Assembly (NCBI GenBank): GCA_002363575.1
Contig: DEWI01000127.1
Span: 1-6,097, forward strand
DNA: 6,097 bases
Source: Verrucomicrobia bacterium UBA3214
GTDB taxonomy: Bacteria; Verrucomicrobiota; Kiritimatiellia; RFP12; UBA1067
Direction: 5' to 3'
The translations under genes were made by a program, and so were the position numbers. The notes beneath the pieces are model-generated. The model was given only the letters and a program-made list of their open reading frames with translations. It did no database searches and had not been told where the DNA came from. Positions 1-6,000 of this stretch are shown piece by piece. Every line of letters starts with the position of its first letter. The first letter of the stretch is position 1.

Positions 1-18
1 GAGCATGCGAAGCATGCG

Positions 19-149
19 GAACCCCCGGTATCGGTGCAATATCCAATCGAACCCCGAAGGGGTGGCACAATAGGTGTTCCAATATCGTCGGAGTAATTGT
101 GCCACCCCTTCGGGGTTCGGTCTTCTTTTGTGCCAACACCGGGGGGTCC
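19..149. repeat. Nested imperfect inverted repeat, ~54-nt arms
   Basis: The left arm (19-71) and the reverse complement of the right arm (96-149) align over about 54 nt. The outer segments are imperfect: GGAACCCCCGGTAT at 19-32 matches the complement of ACACCGGGGGGTCC at 136-149 at 12 of 14 positions. The inner 24 nt are identical. A 24-nt loop (72-95) separates the arms. Each arm looks like one repeat unit placed in opposite orientation, as in paired REP-type (BIME-like) elements. It could form a cruciform in DNA or a long stem in RNA. The function is unknown; termination of an upstream gene or a transposase-mobilised repeat are possible. Confidence 0.8.
48..119. repeat. Perfect 24-bp palindrome arms with 24-nt loop
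   Basis: Bases 48-71 are the exact reverse complement of bases 96-119. Pairing stops at 47/120 on the outside and 72/95 on the inside. Each arm also contains its own small hairpin, CCCC-GAA-GGGG at 52-62 and CCCC-TTC-GGGG at 105-115, so the site can switch between one long stem and two short ones. The 20-nt core TGTGCCACCCCTTCGGGGTT occurs at 98-117 on the + strand and at 50-69 on the - strand. Confidence 0.9.
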
Positions 150-184
150 GCGCGCGCGATGCGCGCTCCACTCCCGGCTATAAA

Positions 185-208
185 TGTGCCGCCCCGTCGG
201 GGCTTTTT
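185..208 (+). repeat. Third copy of TGTGCC-hairpin core, terminator-like
   Basis: TGTGCCGCCCCGTCGGGGCT (185-204) matches the core of the 48-119 palindrome at 17 of 20 positions. Two of the changes are a compensated A-T to G-C pair at the base of the stem, and the third lies in the loop. The stem is GCCCC 191-195 with GGGGC 199-203 and a GTC loop, followed by TTTTT at 204-208. That is the form of a short intrinsic terminator, which would stop transcription arriving from the left before the operon promoter. The conserved TGTGCC 5' flank points to a repeat family rather than a one-off terminator. Confidence 0.65.
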
Positions 209-284
209 GCGGACACGCAGGAACACGTCCCTCCCGTATCCGCGGTCGCACGCAACCTCGCAGGCGTCGCGTCGCGTCGCGCCC

Positions 285-314
285 TTGACGCAGCGACAGA
301 CCATATGGTAAAAT
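285..314 (+). promoter_or_regulatory. Sigma70-type promoter of the three-gene operon
   Basis: TTGACG at 285-290 matches the -35 consensus at 5 of 6 positions. TAAAAT at 309-314 matches the -10 consensus at 5 of 6 positions. The spacer is 18 nt, and an extended -10 TG lies at 306-307. Transcription would begin near base 321, giving a leader of about 38 nt before the ATG at 359. The local AT-rich patch (303-319) stands out in otherwise very GC-rich sequence. No operator is obvious; three GTCGC units (266-280) sit just upstream of the -35 box. Confidence 0.6.
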
Positions 315-349
315 TATTTCCACCGGTCGTCGGAGAAGCGGCGCCTTGT

Positions 350-354
350 GGAGG
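350..354 (+). promoter_or_regulatory. Ribosome binding site that fixes the GH36 start
   Basis: GGAGG at 350-354 lies 4 nt before the ATG at 359. It supports starting translation there rather than at the upstream in-frame ATG at 74, which would put a hairpin repeat and the promoter inside the coding region. Confidence 0.7.
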
Positions 355-358
355 AAGA

Positions 359-2230
359 ATGAAATATCTAGCGCAGGAATTCAAGTCGGCGGTTCTGTCT
401 GCGGTCGTGCTTGCCGCGGTTGCCGCACGGGGGAAAGATGAATTTGAAATGAAAGTGGCGTTGCCCGGCGGGCAGGTCGCGGTGGTGACATGCGCACAGC
501 CAGGCGGATGGTCGTTCAGCGCTTCCGCCGGCAAGGCCGCGGACGGCACGGACGAGCTGGCAGTGGATTTGTCGGCGGATGCCGAAGCCGCGCCGCCGCA
601 ATTCTCCGTGCGCATGGAAATGCCGCAATGCGACACATGGCATCGCTGGGCGGCGCCGCTTGAGCAGCCCGGCATGCCGCCTGCGTGGAAGAGCCGCGTA
701 GAATCCCGCCTTTCTTCCGGCTATCCTTTCGTGGCGTTTCTTGGCGGAGACGACACCAACCGCTTGACCGTCGCGTTTTCCGAGGCGAAGCGTAAAGTGT
801 CGATCGCGCGTGCGGGCGGCGAAGAACAGGGCGCAGCCGTCGGCGTGAAGCTGGATTTCTTTACCGAGCCGGAGGCGCCGCTTTCATCCTATTCGGTGAA
901 GCTCCGCATCGACCGCCGGGCGGTGTATTTCGGGGAGGCCATAGGGGATGCGGCCGATTGGGTCTGCCGTTGCGCAGGCCTCGACCTCGCAGACGTTCCG
1001 GAGGCCGCGTTCGATCCCGTCTATTCCACGTGGTATCAGTTCCACCAGGACATCCACGACGCGGATATCGAGGCCGAATGCGCCATCGCCGCGAAACTTG
1101 GCATGAAAACCCTGATCGTCGATGACGGCTGGCAGACGGACGACAACAGCCTCGGCTACGCCTTCTGCGGCGATTGGGAGATTTCGACAAACCGTTTTGC
1201 GGATATGCCGGCGCACGTCAGGCGCGTGCAGGCCATGGGAATGAAATATATCGTGTGGTTCGCAGTGCCTTTCGTCGGGGAGAAGTCGAAAAACTACGAG
1301 CGCTTCAAAGGGAAGTTCGTCTCGAATGCGAATACACTTGGCGGACGCACTCTCGATCCCCGCTTCCCGGAAGTCCGCAGCTTCATCGCTTCGCGCCTTG
1401 CCCAGGCCATGCGAGAATGGGGGATAGACGGCCTGAAGCTCGATTTCATCGACTACATACGCTTCGCCGGCGCCGATCCTGCCGTGAAGGAAAACTACGC
1501 CGGGCGCGACATCAAGTCGCTCGCCGAAGCGACGGATCGCCTGATGAAGGACATCCGCCAGGCCGTGTTCGCGGTCAAGCCCGATGCGCTTATCGAGTTC
1601 CGCCAGTCGTACGTGGGCCCGGCGATGCGCCAATACGGCAATATGTTCCGCGCGCGCGATTGCCATGGCGACATAATCGCGAACCGCTCGCGAATCTGCA
1701 ACATCCGTCTCGCGGCCGGGAACAGCGCCGTGCATGCGGACATGCTTCTCTGGAACACGGCGGACAAGCCGGAGAATTCCGCAAGGCTCGTCATTTCCAC
1801 GCTTTTCTCCGCAGTGCAGTATTCGATGATGCTTCGCGACCTCCCGGAAAACCACCGCCGCATGCTCGCGCACTGGATCGGATTTTCGCAGGCCCACCGC
1901 GAGGCGCTTTTGAAAGGCTCGTTCCATCCGCGCGGCTACGACAGGCTGTATCCCGTCATTGAAGCGGAAAGCGCGAAGGAGCGCATCGTCGCCGTCGCCG
2001 CCGACGGCACCGTAGCGGAAACAGGCGCGGCGGACAAGCCGGTATGGATATTGAACGGCTCGTCGCAAGGCGTGCTCTTCATCGACGCGGCGAAGGCGGC
2101 GACTGCGGAAATCTACGATACCTTCGGCGCCAGGGCGGGCGCGGCGCGTCTCGCGCCTGGCGTCCAGCGCATCGAAGTTCCGCGCGGTGGCTACGTCTGC
2201 ATTCAATGGCGCGCAGACTCTGAAGACTGA
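359..2230 (+). CDS. Exported GH36-type alpha-galactosidase-like glycosidase
   Basis: The product is 623 aa. Members of GH36 (clan GH-D) remove alpha-linked galactose, or sometimes alpha-GalNAc, from oligosaccharides and side chains by a retaining mechanism. The N-terminus has a positive stretch (K2, K9) and a hydrophobic run at about 10-23 ending in AVAA, so it is probably a Sec signal. A beta-rich N-terminal domain fills about 25-210. The (beta/alpha)8 barrel starts near YSTWYQFHQ (222-230). Visible family motifs are DDGWQ (255-259), GLKLDF with Asp362 as likely nucleophile, and RARDCHGD with Asp434 as likely acid/base. The motif NSAVHADMLLWN follows, and a small beta domain fills about 540-623. 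ATG 359 is chosen because of GGAGG at 350-354 and the promoter at 285-314; the open frame reaches back to base 74, but only through repeats. It is the first gene of the operon. Family membership is firm; the exact sugar is not. It could be an alpha-N-acetylgalactosaminidase or act on another alpha-hexoside. Confidence 0.85.
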   Translation: MKYLAQEFKSAVLSAVVLAAVAARGKDEFEMKVALPGGQVAVVTCAQPGGWSFSASAGKAADGTDELAVDLSADAEAAPPQFSVRMEMPQCDTWHRWAAPLEQPGMPPAWKSRVESRLSSGYPFVAFLGGDDTNRLTVAFSEAKRKVSIARAGGEEQGAAVGVKLDFFTEPEAPLSSYSVKLRIDRRAVYFGEAIGDAADWVCRCAGLDLADVPEAAFDPVYSTWYQFHQDIHDADIEAECAIAAKLGMKTLIVDDGWQTDDNSLGYAFCGDWEISTNRFADMPAHVRRVQAMGMKYIVWFAVPFVGEKSKNYERFKGKFVSNANTLGGRTLDPRFPEVRSFIASRLAQAMREWGIDGLKLDFIDYIRFAGADPAVKENYAGRDIKSLAEATDRLMKDIRQAVFAVKPDALIEFRQSYVGPAMRQYGNMFRARDCHGDIIANRSRICNIRLAAGNSAVHADMLLWNTADKPENSARLVISTLFSAVQYSMMLRDLPENHRRMLAHWIGFSQAHREALLKGSFHPRGYDRLYPVIEAESAKERIVAVAADGTVAETGAADKPVWILNGSSQGVLFIDAAKAATAEIYDTFGARAGAARLAPGVQRIEVPRGGYVCIQWRADSED

Positions 2231-2234
2231 AACC

Positions 2235-2242
2235 GGGAGGGG
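2235..2242 (+). promoter_or_regulatory. Strong ribosome binding site of the GH106 gene
   Basis: GGGAGGGG lies 5 nt before the ATG at 2248, within the 17-nt gap after the GH36 stop codon. The close spacing and the absence of a terminator support co-transcription. The ten bases ending in the start codon (GGAAACCATG, 2241-2250) recur exactly at 4551-4560. Confidence 0.75.
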
Positions 2243-2247
2243 AAACC

Positions 2248-4455
2248 ATGCGTTGCAAGATCGCGATGATTCTGGAAGTGTTCGCCGCATGCGCGTTTTC
2301 GGCGGCGGCATGCGCCGCCGTCGATCCGAAGACGGTGTTCGACAATCCTCCCAAGGATGCCCATGCGGGCGTATGGTGGCATTGGATGGGCTCGCAAGTC
2401 ACGAAGCAGGGCATAGAAAAGGATTTGGACTGGTTTTCCCGCATGGGCATAACGAGCGCGACGATCTTCGGCATGGCCGACGCCACAGTCCCGTGGGCGA
2501 AGAGAATCGCGGACGTCCCGACGGGCGGCCTGCGGCCGTATTCAGACGAATGGTGGCGCCTCGTCGCTTTCGCGTGCCGCGAAGGGGCCAGGCGCGGCAT
2601 AGATATCGGCCTGCACAACTGCCCTGGATATACTTCGACGGGCGGGAAGTGGATCACGCCGCAGCTCGCGATGCGCCAGCTCGTCTTCGCCGTCAAGGAT
2701 CCGCAAAAGGATGTTTCCACCGCGCCTGTCGCGCCGTTCCCCGTGTACAATGAAGACACCGGTGTGTTCGAGAAGCCGGCCGTCCCCGCGCGCCGGACGG
2801 ATTACAGGCATATCGCCGTCGTGCGCGGCGTCGAAGTCGGCCATGTGCCGATGGGGAGTTTCATCCAGCCGGCCGACTGGGATTCGTTCGGCCTTGAGTG
2901 CGACAAGATGAATCCCGAGGCGGTCTCTTTCCATCTCGACCACGTGATCGCGGAGTGGAAAAAGCATCTGGGCGCCGATCTGCGGGCGGCCGGTCTCCGG
3001 CACGTCCTTCTCGACAGCTACGAGGCCGGCACGCCGACATGGACGCCGCGCATGCGCGAGGAGTTCAAGGCGCGCCGCGGCTACGACTGCCTGGATTTCC
3101 TCCCCATACTCGGCGGATATACCAATCTCTACACGGTGGAGGAATGCGCGAAATTCAAGCGGGACTTCGACCGCACGCTGCGCGATCTCTACCGCGACGT
3201 CCTTTTCAAAATCATGCACGAGAAGCTTTCCGCCGAGGGGCTGCAATTCTCCTGCGAGCCGTACTCCGGGCCGTTCTCCAGCAAGGAAGTCGCGCCGCAT
3301 ATCGACCGCATCATGACGGAATTCTGGTTCGACCCGCTCAAGAAGCCCAGCTTCCGCGGCCGCGACGGCTTCAACAGGTTTTCCGCGCCCGGCGGCGGAC
3401 GCCACAACATCGTCGAAGCCGAGGCGTTCACTTCCGCCGCCAAGTGGGACGAGACGCCGGCGCAGCTCAAAGCCTGCGGAGACGTCGCATGGCTCCACGG
3501 CGTGAATCGCTTCGTGCTGCATTCATGCGTGCTCCAGCCTTGGGGAGACGACGTGAAGCCCGGCGTGACGATGGGCCGCTGGGGAACGCATTTCGGGCGC
3601 AATCAGACATGGGCGGAAAGCGGCAAGGCGTGGTTCGACTACATCGCGCGCGCGCAGGCGCTTTTGCAATGGGGGCGGCCCTCGAAAGAGAAGCTGGATG
3701 CGCCGTTCCCGCAAATCGCCCGCACGGACGGCGAGCGCACGCTATTCTTCCTCGTCAACGATTCCGACGCGGAAAAGCCGCTCGCGCTTTCGCGCGCCGG
3801 CAGGTGGTTCGACCCCGTGACGGGCGAGACGGGCGCCGCGCCCGCGATTCTCGCGCCGCGCCAGAGCGGATTCTTCGAGTCGTCCGCCGGCGCGGACGCG
3901 TCGGCCGCCAAAGCCCCCGCGCGCGGCTCCGAGGGCATGGCGATCGCAAACTGGGAGCCGGAACTCGGCGATTGGACGGAAAGCGCCGATGACGATCTGC
4001 GCTATTTCTCCGGGACGCGGACGTATCGCGCGGTTTTCGATTGCGCTTTTCCCGGCAAAGCCGCGGAGCTGGAACTCGGCAAAGTGCTTTGCGCCACGGC
4101 AGGCGTGCGCGTCAACGGGCGCGGACTCGGCATCGTCTGGTGCGCGCCGTGGAAAGTGGAAATCCCGGCCGGCGTGCTGAAGGCGGAGGGGAATATCGTC
4201 GAAATCGACGTCGCGAACGTCTGGCGCAACCGCCTCGTCGGAGACGAGCGCGAGGCGCCGGATGTCGATTTCGCCCGCGCTCCCTATCCCGGCGGAGATA
4301 TGATGCTCGCGTATCCGGAATGGTTTGCCAAGGGGATCGCTTCGCGGCCTTCGAAGGGACGCAAATGCTTCTCGACATGGCGGCATTTCACAAAGGACTC
4401 CGCACTCGCGCCTTCGGGACTCGTCGGCCCGGTGAGCTTGAAAAGCGTCGATTGA
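2248..4455 (+). CDS. Exported GH106-type alpha-L-rhamnosidase-like enzyme
   Basis: The product is 735 aa. Characterised GH106 enzymes remove alpha-L-rhamnose from pectic and related glycans with inversion, and the studied Bacteroides example needs calcium. Residues 1-24 form a signal peptide (MRCK, then a hydrophobic Ala-rich run, cleavage likely near ACA-A). No canonical lipobox precedes Cys15 or Cys22. Family motifs follow in order: WWHWMG (43-48), LHNCPGYTSTGG (122-133), LLDSYEAG (254-261), CEPYSG (336-341), TEFW (357-360), EAEAF (390-394) and HSCVLQPW (425-432). Glu259, Glu337, Glu358, Glu390 and Glu392 are the carboxylates to consider for catalysis or metal binding; I do not assign roles. 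A C-terminal beta-sandwich resembling GH2 sugar-binding domains begins about Trp569 and contains VNGRGLGIVW and NRLVGDE (661-667). The protein is short: many family members are around 900-1100 aa, and the missing length seems to lie between the barrel and the sandwich. The frame is intact. Rhamnose specificity is inferred from the family. Confidence 0.85.
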   Translation: MRCKIAMILEVFAACAFSAAACAAVDPKTVFDNPPKDAHAGVWWHWMGSQVTKQGIEKDLDWFSRMGITSATIFGMADATVPWAKRIADVPTGGLRPYSDEWWRLVAFACREGARRGIDIGLHNCPGYTSTGGKWITPQLAMRQLVFAVKDPQKDVSTAPVAPFPVYNEDTGVFEKPAVPARRTDYRHIAVVRGVEVGHVPMGSFIQPADWDSFGLECDKMNPEAVSFHLDHVIAEWKKHLGADLRAAGLRHVLLDSYEAGTPTWTPRMREEFKARRGYDCLDFLPILGGYTNLYTVEECAKFKRDFDRTLRDLYRDVLFKIMHEKLSAEGLQFSCEPYSGPFSSKEVAPHIDRIMTEFWFDPLKKPSFRGRDGFNRFSAPGGGRHNIVEAEAFTSAAKWDETPAQLKACGDVAWLHGVNRFVLHSCVLQPWGDDVKPGVTMGRWGTHFGRNQTWAESGKAWFDYIARAQALLQWGRPSKEKLDAPFPQIARTDGERTLFFLVNDSDAEKPLALSRAGRWFDPVTGETGAAPAILAPRQSGFFESSAGADASAAKAPARGSEGMAIANWEPELGDWTESADDDLRYFSGTRTYRAVFDCAFPGKAAELELGKVLCATAGVRVNGRGLGIVWCAPWKVEIPAGVLKAEGNIVEIDVANVWRNRLVGDEREAPDVDFARAPYPGGDMMLAYPEWFAKGIASRPSKGRKCFSTWRHFTKDSALAPSGLVGPVSLKSVD

Positions 4456-4557
4456 ACTGCGCCCCGGCGCGAGTCCGGCGGAGATGTTCCGCCAGGCGCG
4501 GAAGACGCGGGAATTTACCGTCCCCGGCGGCATGCCGGGCACCGAAACAAGGAAACC

Positions 4558-4572
4558 ATGAAAGGAGAATAG
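4558..4572 (+). CDS. Possible four-codon minigene (Met-Lys-Gly-Glu) in the leader
   Basis: ATG-AAA-GGA-GAA-TAG. The start is preceded by AAGG (4549-4552), and GGAAACCATG is identical to the ten bases ending in the GH106 start codon. The internal codons AAA-GGA-GAA are themselves the purine-rich ribosome binding site of the oxidoreductase gene, and the stop lies 5 nt before that gene's ATG. Ribosomes initiating here would cover and then release the downstream site, which could couple or tune translation. A chance ATG inside a ribosome binding site is an equally simple explanation. Confidence 0.25.
   Translation: MKGE
4563..4568 (+). promoter_or_regulatory. Ribosome binding site of the oxidoreductase gene
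   Basis: AGGAGA at 4563-4568 lies 9 nt before ATG 4578, and GGAG ends at 4567. It decides between this ATG and a second in-frame ATG at 4596 (Met7), which has no comparable upstream sequence and would leave the twin-arginine motif with almost nothing before it. The open frame extends far upstream into the GH106 gene, but only as an out-of-frame readout. Confidence 0.75.
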
Positions 4573-4577
4573 CCGAT

Positions 4578-5996
4578 ATGCAAATTCAAAACGGGATGGG
4601 CCGGCGCGATTTCATCAAGGGATTGTCGCTGTTCGCCGGCACCGCGGGATTTGGCTTCGCCGCGCCGCAGAGCGCGCAGGCCGCTCCGCAGCAGAAGCCG
4701 GGCGACGAGATGCTCGACTACCCCGTGGAAGGGCTGGACAGTGGCGTGAAGCGCCAGCTCTCCGTCGTCATCATGGGCGCGGGCGGACGCGGCAAGACGT
4801 ACGCCGGATATGCCGCGCGCTTCCCGGAGGCGATGAAAATCGTCGCCGTCGCGGATATCAACGAATACCGCCGCAAATCCATGGCGGAGAAGTACGGCAT
4901 CCCTCCGGAGCGCACGTTCGGCGATTTCCACGAGGTGCTGGCCGCCGGGCGCATCGCCGACGCGATGGTGATTTCGCTTCCCGACGATCTGCACTACGAA
5001 CCCGCGATGGCGGCGATGGCGCAGGGCTACGACCTCATTCTCGAAAAACCGATGGCCCAGACGGAGCAGGAGTGCCGCGATCTCCTCAAGCGCCAGCGCG
5101 AGACGGGCGCGATCGTCGGCGTATGCCACGTCTTGAGATACGCGCCGTACTTCCGCGCTCTCAAGGCGGCGATAGCCGACGGCCTCGTCGGCGAGGTGGT
5201 TTCCATCCAGCACATGGAGCCGATACAGTATTCGCACATGGCGCATTCGTACGTCCGCGGAATCTGGCGCGATTCCAAGGCCTCGACGCCGATTATCCTC
5301 GCCAAGAGCTGCCACGACCTCGACATCGTCAGATGGCTCGTGGACAGGCGCTGCAACGCCGTCTCCGCCGAAGGCTCGCTCATGCATTTCCGCAAAGAGA
5401 ACATGCCCGTCGGCGCGCCGCCGCGCTGCACCGACGGCTGCCCGCACGAGGCGACGTGCCCGTATTCCGCGCTCGACATCTACGCGCGGCGCCGCAAGTA
5501 TCTCGGCGTCTTCGATCTCCCCAAGGGTTATACGGAAGAAGACATACTGCAGAAGCTGCGCACGACGGGCTACGGGCGCTGCGTGTACCAGTGCGACAAC
5601 GACCAGTGCGACCACTACGTCGCCAACCTGCTTTTCGAAGGCGGCTTGACCGCGGCGTTTTCGATGGAGGCGTTCACGCCGTGGGGCGGCCGCCGCACGC
5701 GCGTCATGGGCACGCGCGGCTTCATCGAAGGCGACGGCACCGCCTTCACGGCGTACGATTTCCGCTCTTCCAGGCGCCGCACGTGGGCGAAGAAGGTTTC
5801 GGAAATCCCCGGCTACAAGGGCGCAGGCCATGGCGGCGGCGACTGGGCGCTCGTCCGCGACTTCCTGCGCGCCGTCGATAAGCGCGACGAATCCATGCTC
5901 ACCAGCTCTCTGGCGGCGTCCGTGGAGAGCCACGTCATGGGCTTTGCGTGCGAGAAGAGCCGCCTTGCCGGCGGCAAAGTCGCCGTGGAAGTCTGA
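4578..5996 (+). CDS. Tat-exported Gfo/Idh/MocA-family oxidoreductase with two Cys clusters
   Basis: The product is 472 aa. The family binds NAD(P) and oxidises or reduces sugars and polyols; some members (GH109 type and related) cleave glycosidic bonds by transient oxidation. A twin-arginine signal is clear: GRRDFIKG (8-15), a hydrophobic run at about 16-29, then AQA-AP with cleavage likely after Ala35. Tat export would fit cofactor loading before secretion. The Rossmann fold starts at VVIMGAGGRG (63-72; GxGxxG at 67-72) and ends near LILEKPMA, whose EKP (156-158) holds the usual catalytic Lys157. The C-terminal catalytic domain includes AKSCHDLD (242-249). It also carries two cysteine groups, Cys284/288/294 and Cys335/339/344, which could bind zinc or an iron-sulfur cluster, or form disulfides. 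Its length is within the family range. It is the third gene of the operon, 122 nt after the GH106 gene. The substrate cannot be read from sequence; a sugar released by the two neighbours is the simplest guess. Confidence 0.85.
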   Translation: MQIQNGMGRRDFIKGLSLFAGTAGFGFAAPQSAQAAPQQKPGDEMLDYPVEGLDSGVKRQLSVVIMGAGGRGKTYAGYAARFPEAMKIVAVADINEYRRKSMAEKYGIPPERTFGDFHEVLAAGRIADAMVISLPDDLHYEPAMAAMAQGYDLILEKPMAQTEQECRDLLKRQRETGAIVGVCHVLRYAPYFRALKAAIADGLVGEVVSIQHMEPIQYSHMAHSYVRGIWRDSKASTPIILAKSCHDLDIVRWLVDRRCNAVSAEGSLMHFRKENMPVGAPPRCTDGCPHEATCPYSALDIYARRRKYLGVFDLPKGYTEEDILQKLRTTGYGRCVYQCDNDQCDHYVANLLFEGGLTAAFSMEAFTPWGGRRTRVMGTRGFIEGDGTAFTAYDFRSSRRRTWAKKVSEIPGYKGAGHGGGDWALVRDFLRAVDKRDESMLTSSLAASVESHVMGFACEKSRLAGGKVAVEV

Positions 5997-6000
5997 CAAA

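Larger units (their letters stand above)
1..358. other. Non-coding upstream region rich in hairpins
   Basis: No convincing gene lies here. An open frame runs through it in phase with the first gene from base 74, but its translation is a readout of the hairpin repeats and shows no domain. From left to right the region holds an 8-base direct repeat (AGCATGCG at 2-9 and 11-18), a nested inverted repeat (19-149), a GC hairpin (GCGCGC 152-157, loop GAT, GCGCGC 161-166), a third copy of the repeat core (185-208), a triple GTCGC tandem (266-280) and the promoter of the operon (285-314). In bases 209-265 I see nothing recognisable. Confidence 0.75.
4456..4577 (+). promoter_or_regulatory. Hairpin-rich intercistronic leader before the oxidoreductase gene
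   Basis: This 122-nt gap contrasts with the 17-nt gap between the first two genes. It holds several potential stems: GCGCC 4459-4463 can pair with GGCGC at 4466-4470 or at 4495-4499; GGCGGA 4477-4482 pairs with TCCGCC 4488-4493 around a 5-nt loop; CCCGGC 4523-4528 pairs with GCCGGG 4534-4539 around a 5-nt loop. The two alternatives for 4459-4463 would be mutually exclusive. No T-run follows any stem, so an intrinsic terminator is unlikely. RNA processing, stability control or translational control are possible. I see no clear -35/-10 pair, so an internal promoter is not supported. Confidence 0.5.

Noticed and set aside
48..119. Terminal inverted repeats of an insertion sequence
   Set aside because: The arms are only 24 nt apart, with no transposase between them and no target-site duplication seen. 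It could at most be a transposase-less repeat element.
99..311. Small 70-codon open frame in the upstream region
   Set aside because: It is a second-frame readout of the hairpin repeats and runs through the promoter; no ribosome binding site and no domain.
884..2311. Long open frame on the - strand opposite the GH36 gene (475 codons)
   Set aside because: It mirrors the codon bias of a GC-rich gene on the other strand. Its translation is rich in Arg, Ala and Val with no recognisable domain, and the + strand gene has clear catalytic motifs.
2260..2320. Lipoprotein signal in the GH106-like protein (Cys15 or Cys22)
   Set aside because: The residues before either Cys (FAA and AAA) do not fit the usual Leu-Ala/Ser-Gly/Ala lipobox; a plain Sec signal with an Ala-X-Ala site fits better.
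4041..4577. N-terminal extension of the oxidoreductase frame back into the GH106 gene
   Set aside because: This part is an out-of-frame readout of the GH106 coding sequence, very Arg-rich. The ribosome binding site and Tat signal place the start at 4578.
4515..5999. Long open frame on the - strand opposite the oxidoreductase (494 codons)
   Set aside because: Same shadow effect. The + strand frame has a Tat signal, GxGxxG and EKP motifs; the - strand product shows no family features.
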